A stretch of 5,141 nucleotides of DNA. Origin: an uncultured Bacteroidales bacterium (lineage in GTDB: Bacteria; Bacteroidota; Bacteroidia; Bacteroidales; Muribaculaceae). Location: positions 1-5,141 of the forward strand of contig CALZQD010000143.1 in assembly GCA_945828175.1 (NCBI GenBank), read 5' to 3'. Shown here one piece after another: positions 1 through 5,141 of the stretch; position 1 is the first letter of the stretch; each line of letters opens with the position of its first letter. The translations under genes and the position numbers were made by a program. The notes below the pieces were generated by a model, which did no database searches, was not told the DNA's origin, and saw only the letters and a list, made by a program, of their open reading frames with translations.

Positions 1-46
1 AGATTCCTCTACGTCTCGTGGGCTCGGAGATGTGTATAAGAGACAG
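1..46. other. Untrimmed Nextera adapter (P7 end, i7 index, Read 2 transposon end)
   Basis: This is not genomic sequence. Bases 13-46 match the Nextera Read 2 tagmentation adapter, which begins GTCTCGTGGGCTCGG and ends in the Tn5 mosaic end AGATGTGTATAAGAGACAG (28-46). Bases 5-12 (TCCTCTAC) match the oligo form of Nextera index N712 as I remember it, and AGAT (1-4) is the last part of the P7 primer. Read on the minus strand, this segment gives the artefact peptide end VSYTHLRAHET, a known marker of adapter read-through in protein databases. The genomic insert begins at 47. The left contig end is therefore a library artefact, and anything translated across base 46/47 is chimeric. Confidence 0.98.
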
Positions 47-756
47 GGCTGGAAGGTACCGGCACCGACATGGAGCGTGACCTCGCGACGGGTGATGCCG
101 CGGCGGTCGACCTCTTCAAGCAGTTCGGGTGTGAAGTGCAGCCCGGCTGTCGGTGCGGCGACCGAACCGTCGATGCGGCTGAAGACCGTCTGATAGTCAC
201 GGCTGTCGCTCTCCTCGGTATCGCGGTTGAGGTAGGGCGGTATGGGTATCTCGCCGGCGGCTGAGATGATGTCGGCGAAGGTGAAGTCGCTGTTATCCCA
301 CGAGAGTTCGACAACCGAGCCACTGTCGTCTTTTTTGAGGCGCTCGGCCTTGAGTGTCACATCTTTGCCCTCGATGCTGAGCTGCATCGCGAGTGCTCCG
401 CTTTTCCATCGCTTCGAGTTGCCGACGAAGCATTGCCAAGTGCAACGCTCTGTCGACGAGAAGTTTGTCGCATAGTCGGCGGGGCTGACGGGTTCGAGGC
501 AGAATATCTCGATTTTACCTCCCGAATCCTTTGTGAAGCGCAGTCGGGCGTTGATGACGCGAGTGTTGTTGTAGACCAGTGTCGCGGGCGTCGGCAGCAG
601 CGACGGGAGCTCTCTGAAGATGTGCTCCGAGATGACGCCGCCACGACTCATCAGCAGCTTGCATTCGTCTCTGACTGCCAAGGGATGACGCGCAATCATC
701 TCGTCGGGTAGGGGGTAATCGTATTCTTCGATTCTGATATCTCTGGGATTTGCCAT
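47..756 (-). CDS. queA: S-adenosylmethionine:tRNA ribosyltransferase-isomerase, N-terminal part (QueA, truncated by contig end)
   Basis: QueA transfers and isomerises the ribosyl moiety of S-adenosylmethionine onto 7-aminomethyl-7-deazaguanine at the wobble base of GUN-anticodon tRNAs, making epoxyqueuosine in the cytoplasm. The minus strand from ATG 756-754 reads 236 codons without a stop, then two bases (CC, Pro) reach the adapter. Family landmarks in order are DYPLPDEMIARHPL (13-26), the VYNNTRVINARL block (61-72), GGKIEIF (79-85), GEIPIPPY (168-175), DYQTVFS (187-193), VAAPTAGLHF (199-208) and VTLHVGAGTFQ (226-236), which is followed by P in the family. The usual length is about 350-400 residues, so roughly a third is missing because the contig ends, not through mutation. 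Residues about 86-120 hold a segment longer than in E. coli QueA, with Trp107 and Trp117, which I recall as typical of one of the two QueA-like forms in Bacteroidales. No Shine-Dalgarno is visible before the ATG. The gene is divergent from the peptidase gene. Confidence 0.94.
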
Positions 757-776
757 TGCGTTGAGTTTTGGGTTTG

Positions 777-784
777 CAAAATTA
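777..784 (-). promoter_or_regulatory. Candidate -7 box for queA
   Basis: On the minus strand these bases read TAATTTTG, an exact match to the Bacteroidetes -7 consensus TAnnTTTG recognised by the primary sigma factor. It would start transcription about 10-17 bases before the queA ATG, giving a short leader. I could not find a convincing -33 TTTG/TTG at the usual 19-21 base distance, so the call rests on one element plus its position. Confidence 0.45.
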
Positions 785-818
785 CAATAAAACGGGTAAA
801 TTTCTCGTTTATTATATG

Positions 819-826
819 TAATTTTG
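819..826 (+). promoter_or_regulatory. Candidate -7 box for the peptidase-mscS operon
   Basis: TAATTTTG matches the Bacteroidetes -7 consensus TAnnTTTG exactly. Its G lies 16 bases before the ATG at 842, so the transcript would have a very short leader (roughly 10 bases). No good -33 element lies 19-21 bases upstream; that stretch reads GGGTAAATTTC. If the true start is elsewhere, this box may be only part of the dyad described for 777-826. Confidence 0.45.
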
Positions 827-841
827 TGCGAGATACTGATT

Positions 842-2002
842 ATGAAAAAACTAAGATATTCAATATCAGCGGCAATGCTGTCGTTTATGCTCCCCGTGGC
901 GCTCGTCTCATGCAGCGACGAGCCCAATAATCGCGGGGAAGACGAGTCGGTCGGCCGCACTATTCTCGTATACATAGTTGCAAACAATACGCTCGGTCAG
1001 GACGGTTACGACCTTATGGACATCGAGGAGATGAAGACGGCATCGCTCGCCGGCGACATCAAGAACGGACGGCTCATCGTCTATTACTCTGACGTCCACG
1101 GCGATGTGACTCTCAGCGAGATCAAAGACGGCGAACTTGTGCCGCTGAAGACCTACGACAATTCGGCGCTCTCGGTCGAGTCGTCGCGTATGCGTGAAGT
1201 CTTTGCCGATACGAAAAAACTTGCCCCCGCCGAAGACTACGGCCTGGTGCTGTGGAGCCACGGCTCGGGCTGGCTGGTCGATGGCATAGATGAAGCTGAC
1301 CCTGCCGCACCGGCGCCCCAGTCGTTCGGTGAGGACGGCCGCAAGCGCATGAACGTCTCGACGCTGGCGCGCACGCTCAAAGGTCAGGACTTCGGTTTCG
1401 TCTACTTCGACTGCTGTCTGATGGGCTCGGTCGAGGTCATATATGAGCTCCGCGACTGCGCCGATTATATCGTTGCTTCGCCAACCGAATTGCCTGTCTA
1501 CGGTATGCCTTACGAGCAGAATATAAAGTATTTCTTTAAATCAACGCCCGATCTCGTCCAGGCCGCCAAGGCGACTTTCGACTCGTATAACACTCCCGGC
1601 GTTTCTCAGGACAACTGGTGTACGATGGCCGTCTACGACATGAAGGCTGTCAGCCGTATGGTCGAGGCTACTAAGGCTGTCTACTCGACGTCGTTTATCG
1701 GATTCCCCGACGGCTATCAGCCGCAGCGCTACTCAGACCTGCCTGTTTGCTACTACTACGACTTCGTCGATTATGTAAGCGCCCTCGGCGCCGACAAGGC
1801 TTTGCTCGACGAGCTCAAGACCGCCGTCTCTGATGTCGTCATTTACCACGCCGAGACCCCGATGCTTTTTGATATCGTCCCTCTTGAACATTGCAGCGGC
1901 TTAGCGACTTATATTATGAGAAACCACGACGACAACCGCAAGAATTATAAGTCGACCTTGTGGTATCGCGATGTTGTATCACTATTAAATTCTCACGACT
2001 AA
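842..2002 (+). CDS. Clostripain-family (C11) cysteine peptidase, surface-type lipoprotein
   Basis: The product has 386 residues. Residues 1-23 form a lipoprotein signal peptide (MKK, hydrophobic core, lipobox LVSC) with the lipidated Cys at 24. The following Ser-Asp-Glu resembles the Bacteroidetes lipoprotein export signal, so the mature protein probably sits on the outer face of the outer membrane. The body is a clostripain-like caspase fold: ILVYIVANNTL (41-51), VLWSHGSGW (136-144) with the predicted catalytic His140, and YFDCCLMGSVE (188-198) with predicted nucleophile Cys192 and Asp190. ASPTELPVYGMPY (212-224) is also family typical. C11 enzymes usually cleave after Arg or Lys and many self-process between His and Cys; a basic run Arg167-Lys168-Arg169 lies in that interval. 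I chose ATG 842 over the in-frame TTG at 824 because it begins directly with the MKK signal peptide. The stop overlaps the mscS start (TAATG), which suggests translational coupling. The natural substrate cannot be told. Confidence 0.93.
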   Translation: MKKLRYSISAAMLSFMLPVALVSCSDEPNNRGEDESVGRTILVYIVANNTLGQDGYDLMDIEEMKTASLAGDIKNGRLIVYYSDVHGDVTLSEIKDGELVPLKTYDNSALSVESSRMREVFADTKKLAPAEDYGLVLWSHGSGWLVDGIDEADPAAPAPQSFGEDGRKRMNVSTLARTLKGQDFGFVYFDCCLMGSVEVIYELRDCADYIVASPTELPVYGMPYEQNIKYFFKSTPDLVQAAKATFDSYNTPGVSQDNWCTMAVYDMKAVSRMVEATKAVYSTSFIGFPDGYQPQRYSDLPVCYYYDFVDYVSALGADKALLDELKTAVSDVVIYHAETPMLFDIVPLEHCSGLATYIMRNHDDNRKNYKSTLWYRDVVSLLNSHD

Positions 2003-3123
2003 TGGGTTTTATCGAATTTCTTCAGACCGGACTGCCTGTTTTGCCCGAGGCTGTTCCCGACAAGCAGCAGGAGCTCGCCATGCTTAAATCGCTGCCTTTC
2101 GACGAGCTGATGGATAAGGTCATACACTCGATGGTGACTTTCGCCATCAACCTCGCCATAGCTATCCTCGTCTTCTATGTCGGCAAGTTTATCATCGCCA
2201 AACTCTATAAGTTTGTCGCCGGAATCATGGATAAGCGCAAGGCCGACAAGTCGCTGACGAGCTTCATCTTAAGCCTTGTCAGGATGGTCCTCTATTTCAT
2301 CCTGATAGTCACCGTCATCGGCATCATTGGCATCGAGACTTCGTCGTTTATAGCCATCTTTGCCTCGGCCGGCGTCGCCATCGGTATGGCTCTGAGCGGC
2401 ACGCTCCAGAATTTTGCCGGCGGCGTACTGATTCTGCTTATAAAGCCTTATAAGGTCGGTGATTACATCGAGGCGCAGGGCTATGCCGGCACCGTCAAGG
2501 AGATTCAGATTTTCCACACGATAATCCTCACCCCTGACAACAAGTCGATAATCATCCCCAATGGCGGCCTGTCGACGGGATCGGTCAACAACTACAGCCG
2601 CGAGTCCTACCGTCGCGTCGACTGGTCGGTCGGCATCTCCTACGGCGACGACGTCGAGGTTGCCCGCAAAGCCATCCTCGCCATTTTCGCCTCAGACGAG
2701 AGGATAGTCGAGAAATATCTCGCCGACGATATGTCGCAACGACTCAAAGAAGAGGCAGCCAAAGCTGTCGAGAGCGGCGCGCCTGTCGACGACGAACCCA
2801 AAAAGCGCTCGTTTGTCTATCGCATGTTCCACCGCACCAAGCGCGTCAAGTCGAAGATTGACATCTGGAAAGAAGAGCAGCTCAATCAGCCTGAGTATAT
2901 GAAACATAGCGTTGACTGCAGCCCGACCGTTGTCGTCGCCGAACTCGCCGACAGCGCCGTCGTTCTCAAGGCCCGCGCCTGGACGCGTAGCGATTTCTAC
3001 TGGGGCGTCTACCATTCGGTCAACGAACGCATCTACAACGAACTGCCCAAGGCGGGCATCAATTTCCCCTTCCCGCAGCTCGATGTCCACCTCTCCAAGA
3101 CGGGCTCTGGCGCCGATGTCTGA
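2002..3123 (+). CDS. mscS: MscS-family small-conductance mechanosensitive channel with enlarged cytoplasmic domain
   Basis: This 373-residue inner-membrane protein should act as a homoheptameric channel that opens on membrane tension and releases solutes during hypo-osmotic shock. Predicted membrane segments are about 44-66 (TM1), 86-108 (TM2) and 114-147 (TM3, pore lining). The Gly/Ala-rich TM3 motif SAGVAIGMALSGTLQNFAGG (122-141) aligns with E. coli MscS. There the pore-constriction leucines (105 and 109) correspond to Val125 and Met129, and the hinge Gly113 to Gly133. The beta domain follows, with VGDYIE (152-157), GYAGTVKEIQIFHT (160-173) and IIIPNGGL (183-190). The alpha/beta domain closes with GINFPFPQLDVHL (352-364). 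E. coli MscS has 286 residues; the extra length is mostly a basic, probably helical insertion at about 240-305. The ATG overlaps the upstream stop as TAATG and lacks its own Shine-Dalgarno. The in-frame GTG at 1960 would overlap the peptidase by 43 bases and is less likely. The symbol is a family-level label. Confidence 0.95.
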   Translation: MGFIEFLQTGLPVLPEAVPDKQQELAMLKSLPFDELMDKVIHSMVTFAINLAIAILVFYVGKFIIAKLYKFVAGIMDKRKADKSLTSFILSLVRMVLYFILIVTVIGIIGIETSSFIAIFASAGVAIGMALSGTLQNFAGGVLILLIKPYKVGDYIEAQGYAGTVKEIQIFHTIILTPDNKSIIIPNGGLSTGSVNNYSRESYRRVDWSVGISYGDDVEVARKAILAIFASDERIVEKYLADDMSQRLKEEAAKAVESGAPVDDEPKKRSFVYRMFHRTKRVKSKIDIWKEEQLNQPEYMKHSVDCSPTVVVAELADSAVVLKARAWTRSDFYWGVYHSVNERIYNELPKAGINFPFPQLDVHLSKTGSGADV

Positions 3124-3171
3124 ACCGCTGACTTTGAGTCAACTATAAAAAGTTATAAATAAACTTAAATG

Positions 3172-3203
3172 GCCGAAATAATTCAATTATTTTGGCTATT
3201 TTT
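3172..3203 (+). terminator. Intrinsic terminator after mscS
   Basis: GCCGAAATAAT (3172-3182) pairs with ATTATTTTGGC (3186-3196) across a TCA loop. This gives an 11-bp stem with a single G-U pair and a GC-rich base. It is followed directly by TATTTTT (3197-3203). The hairpin lies 48 bases past the mscS stop and should end the peptidase-mscS transcript. Confidence 0.8.
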
Positions 3204-3204
3204 G
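3197..3204 (+). promoter_or_regulatory. Possible -7 box for recJ, overlapping the terminator T-tract
   Basis: TATTTTTG fits TAnnTTTG and lies upstream of recJ, which needs a promoter because the upstream operon ends here. No TTTG/TTG is visible 19-21 bases upstream, where the terminator stem sits. T-rich terminator tails match this consensus easily by chance. If used, the recJ leader would be about 110 bases. Confidence 0.25.
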
Positions 3205-3320
3205 CATAATTGAAGGCAAGAATTGTCTCTCCCTCTCTTTTTATTCTGAAGCCATCACTTTACCTTCTCCTCCCAAGGCCTATGGCCGTTCTTTATTCTG
3301 CAAAATAAAAAACAACATAA
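3205..3320 (+). other. recJ upstream leader region
   Basis: This is non-coding, with a pyrimidine-rich stretch at about 3225-3242. A small perfect palindrome GGCC-TAT-GGCC (3277-3287) could form a 4-bp stem. The 9-mer TTTATTCTG occurs twice (3240-3248 and 3292-3300). The last 20 bases before the recJ ATG are very A-rich with no Shine-Dalgarno, as is usual in Bacteroidota. I see no recognisable riboswitch or small gene. Confidence 0.4.
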
Positions 3321-5051
3321 ATGACAAGTAAATGGAACTATTTACCCCTATCGACAGAAGAACAGCGCATTGGGACGGAGTTGGCTCGCAGGTTTGCCAA
3401 CTGTGCTCCGATCAGTGATCTTTTGATACAGAGGGGCATCACAACCATGAGCGACGCCGAGAAATTCTTCCACCCGTCGCTCAGGGACCTCCACGATCCC
3501 TTCCTGATGCCCGACATGGACAAAGCTGTCGACCGCCTCAACAAGGCGATGGGGTCGAAAGAAAGAATCATGGTTTACGGCGACTATGACGTCGACGGTA
3601 CGACCGCGGTGGGCCTCGTCTATCGCTACCTGCAGAACTTCTACTCCGAAATCGATTATTACATCCCTACGCGCTATGACGAGGGCTATGGAATCTCGAT
3701 CAAGACCATAGACGCCGCCGCCGAGCAGGGCGTCAAGCTCATCATCATCCTCGACTGCGGCATCAAGGCCATCGAGGAAATCAAGTATGCCAAAGAGAAG
3801 GGCATCGACTTCATCATCTGCGACCACCACGTCCCCGACGACGAGTTGCCGCCGGCCGTCGCCATACTCAACCCCAAGCTCGAGGGCTCGACCTATCCCT
3901 GTCCCCATCTATCGGGCTGCGGCGTCGGCTATAAGTTCATGCAGGCCTTCTCGATAAGCAATGGCATCGGCACAGCCGAGCTCGACAGCATGCTCGACCT
4001 CGTCGCCGTAAGCATCGCCGCCGACATCGTGCCTATGGTCGATGAAAACCGCGTGCTCGCCTACGTCGGCCTCAAACGCCTCAACTCCAACCCCAACATG
4101 GGCCTCCGCGCCATCATCCGCACCTGCGGCCTCGGCGGCAAGGAGATAACCATCAGCGACGTCATCTTCAAAATCGGTCCGCGAATAAACGCGTCGGGCC
4201 GTATGCAGAGCGGCCGCGAGGCTGTCGAGTTGCTCGTCGCCCGCGACTCCAAAGACGCTAACCGCAAGAGCATCGCCATCGACCAGTATAATAAAGACCG
4301 CAAGGAACTCGACAAGCGCATCACCGAGGAGGCTAACGCCATCCTCGAGGCCCGCGGCGAGATGAATTCGCCCAAGAAGTCAATCGTCATCTACAACAAA
4401 GACTGGCACAAGGGCATTATCGGCATCGTCGCCTCGCGCCTCACCGAGCTCTACTACAAGCCCTCGGTCGTCCTCACCCTCACCAACGGCCTCGCCACGG
4501 GCTCGTCGCGCTCGGTTCAGGGCTTCGACGTATACAAAGCAGTCGACTCGGCCCGCGACCTGCTCGAGAACTTCGGCGGACACACCTATGCCGTCGGCCT
4601 CTCGATGAAGGAGGAGAATATCCCCGAATTCACGCGCCGTTTCGAGGAATACGTCGCCGCCAACATCCTCCCCGAGCAGCAGACGCCGCAGATCGACATC
4701 GACGCCATCATCTCCTTCGGCCAGATAACTCCCGAGTTCGTATCGACCCTGCGCCTGTTCAATCCTTTCGGCCCGGGCAACCAGACTCCGACCTTCTGCA
4801 CCCATCGCGTCAAGGATTTCGGCACGAGCAAACTTGTCGGCAAGCAGCTTGAGCACATCAAGCTCGAACTCGTCGACGACACCTCGGGCAAGGTCTTCAA
4901 CGGCATCGCCTTCAACGCCGCGCGCTATTTCCCGCACATTCACTCGGGCCAGCCCTTCGACATCTGTTATACCATCGAGGAGAACAAACACCGCAACGCC
5001 GCGTCGACCCTGCAGCTTCTCGTCAAGCAGATCCACACCAACGTCATCTGA
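3321..5051 (+). CDS. recJ: Single-stranded-DNA-specific 5'-3' exonuclease RecJ
   Basis: RecJ degrades single-stranded DNA 5' to 3' in RecF-pathway recombination, mismatch repair and base excision repair. The 576 residues agree with the usual length (E. coli RecJ is about 577). DHH-phosphoesterase motifs are all present: VYGDYDVDGTTA (85-96) with Asp88, Asp90 and Asp92; LDCG (144-147) with Asp145; CDHH (167-170); and SIAADIVP (231-238) with Asp235. These supply the two-metal site. SGCGVGYKF (198-206) and IGPRINASGRM (285-295) follow. The DHHA1 domain shows DWHKGIIGIVASRL (361-374), GSSRSVQGFDVYKAV (394-408) and GGHTYAVGL (419-427). An OB-fold-like C-terminal region (about 455-575) includes LRLFNPFGPGNQTP (477-490). 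No key residue is missing, so it should be active. The ATG at 3321 is the first in frame, and the N-terminus aligns with the family. The recQ-like start follows 13 bases after the stop. Confidence 0.97.
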   Translation: MTSKWNYLPLSTEEQRIGTELARRFANCAPISDLLIQRGITTMSDAEKFFHPSLRDLHDPFLMPDMDKAVDRLNKAMGSKERIMVYGDYDVDGTTAVGLVYRYLQNFYSEIDYYIPTRYDEGYGISIKTIDAAAEQGVKLIIILDCGIKAIEEIKYAKEKGIDFIICDHHVPDDELPPAVAILNPKLEGSTYPCPHLSGCGVGYKFMQAFSISNGIGTAELDSMLDLVAVSIAADIVPMVDENRVLAYVGLKRLNSNPNMGLRAIIRTCGLGGKEITISDVIFKIGPRINASGRMQSGREAVELLVARDSKDANRKSIAIDQYNKDRKELDKRITEEANAILEARGEMNSPKKSIVIYNKDWHKGIIGIVASRLTELYYKPSVVLTLTNGLATGSSRSVQGFDVYKAVDSARDLLENFGGHTYAVGLSMKEENIPEFTRRFEEYVAANILPEQQTPQIDIDAIISFGQITPEFVSTLRLFNPFGPGNQTPTFCTHRVKDFGTSKLVGKQLEHIKLELVDDTSGKVFNGIAFNAARYFPHIHSGQPFDICYTIEENKHRNAASTLQLLVKQIHTNVI

Positions 5052-5064
5052 CACGCCGCACACC

Positions 5065-5107
5065 ATGACTCCCTCCGAAGTGCTGTCGCGCTACTGGGGC
5101 TACGACT
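5065..5107 (+). CDS. recQ: Start of a probable RecQ ATP-dependent DNA helicase (truncated by contig end)
   Basis: ATG 5065-5067 opens a frame of 14 codons plus one base before the adapter. The product MTPSEVLSRYWGYD ends in the Tyr-Trp-Gly-Tyr-Asp motif. In RecQ helicases this precedes Ser/Ala-Phe-Arg-Pro, the aromatic-rich entry to the Q motif that contacts the adenine of ATP. The leftover T of codon 15 fits a Ser codon. The start lies 13 bases after the recJ stop on the same strand, so the two are probably cotranscribed. RecQ unwinds DNA 3' to 5' and works with RecJ in end resection. The evidence is short, and the rest of the gene lies outside the contig. Confidence 0.72.
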
Positions 5108-5141
5108 CTGTCTCTTATACACATCTGACGCTGCCGACGAT
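5108..5141. other. Untrimmed Nextera adapter (Read 1 transposon end, reverse complement)
   Basis: This is not genomic sequence. Bases 5108-5126 (CTGTCTCTTATACACATCT) are the reverse complement of the Tn5 mosaic end. GACGCTGCCGACGA (5127-5140) completes the Nextera Read 1 adapter. The last T is presumably the first base of the i5 index. The genomic insert ends at 5107. Confidence 0.98.

Larger units (their letters stand above)
777..826. repeat. Inverted repeat spanning the divergent queA / peptidase intergenic region
   Basis: The 10-mer TGTAATTTTG occurs at 817-826 on the plus strand and, identically, on the minus strand at 786-777. The arms point outwards and are separated by 30 bases. The symmetry continues inwards imperfectly: AATAAAACG (786-794) faces CGTTTATT (806-813). 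Each outer arm contains a TAnnTTTG box, so at minimum this is a mirrored pair of divergent promoters. It might also be the operator of a dimeric regulator, but the sequence alone does not show that. Confidence 0.6.

Noticed and set aside
9..323. Minus-strand 104-residue frame ending in VSYTHLRAHET
   Set aside because: It overlaps the real queA reading frame in another phase, is rich in low-complexity Ser/Thr/Arg, and its C-terminus is translated adapter.
824..841. TTG start giving six extra residues on the peptidase
   Set aside because: It would place MCEILI before a complete MKK-type lipoprotein signal and overlaps the candidate -7 box; the ATG at 842 is better.
1960..2001. GTG start giving 14 extra residues on MscS
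   Set aside because: It lies inside the peptidase coding end; the ATG at 2002 gives the common TAATG coupling arrangement.
3129..3141. Small hairpin TGACT-TTG-AGTCA just after mscS
   Set aside because: Only a 5-bp stem and no T-tract follows; the stronger terminator is at 3172-3203.
3134..3159. Sigma70-like TTGAGT ... TATAAA pair upstream of recJ
   Set aside because: The spacer is only 14 bases and the motif type is not that of the Bacteroidota primary sigma factor; it also lies upstream of the terminator.
3240..3300. Two copies of TTTATTCTG, considered as a regulatory direct repeat
   Set aside because: Only nine AT-rich bases in a pyrimidine-rich leader, with just two copies, so chance is a sufficient explanation.
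3348..3908. Minus-strand 186-residue frame opposite recJ
   Set aside because: It is a shadow of the conserved DHH region of recJ, with repetitive Val/Asp/Glu/Leu composition and no domain.
4380..5066. Minus-strand 228-residue frame opposite recJ
   Set aside because: It is antisense to well-conserved RecJ motifs. Its Val/Asp/Glu/Gly-rich composition is the mirror of GC-rich codon usage, and it shows no recognisable domain.
28..5126. Tn5 mosaic ends in inverted orientation at both contig ends, resembling a transposon
   Set aside because: They are the 19-base ends of the tagmentation adapters, joined to Nextera primer sequences, and no transposase gene is present.

Overview
The window is a metagenome-style contig. 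It carries 5061 bases of genomic DNA (47-5107) between two untrimmed Illumina Nextera adapters (1-46 and 5108-5141). The genomic part looks like a fairly GC-rich member of the Bacteroidales (Bacteroidota). Evidence for this is the surface-lipoprotein signal, the near absence of Shine-Dalgarno sequences, A/T-rich intergenic gaps holding TAnnTTTG-type -7 boxes, a lineage-typical QueA variant and the recJ-recQ gene order. A gut family such as Muribaculaceae is plausible, but that is inference.

Layout: (1) complement(47-756) is the N-terminal two thirds of queA (tRNA queuosine synthesis), cut off by the left adapter. (2) 757-841 is a short AT-rich divergent promoter region. An identical 10-mer containing a perfect TAnnTTTG box lies on each strand, forming a larger imperfect dyad. 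(3) 842-2002 encodes a clostripain-like (family C11) cysteine peptidase lipoprotein, probably surface exposed. (4) 2002-3123 encodes an MscS-family mechanosensitive channel whose ATG overlaps the preceding stop codon (TAATG). It carries an unusual basic insertion of about 65 residues in its cytoplasmic domain. (5) 3124-3320 holds a clear intrinsic terminator followed by the recJ leader. (6) 3321-5051 is full-length recJ. (7) 5065-5107 is the first 14 codons of what looks like recQ, cut off by the right adapter.

There appear to be three transcription units: queA leftwards, peptidase-mscS rightwards ending at the 3172-3203 terminator, and recJ-recQ rightwards. RecQ (3'-5' helicase) and RecJ (5'-3' single-strand exonuclease) act together in RecF-pathway end resection. 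The peptidase and the channel both belong to the cell envelope, but no functional link between them is established. I see no mobile element, CRISPR array, tRNA or rRNA. No strongly novel system is evident. The points most worth a second look are the adapter artefacts, the queA gene they hide, the dyad promoter region, the MscS insertion and the coupled peptidase-channel pair.
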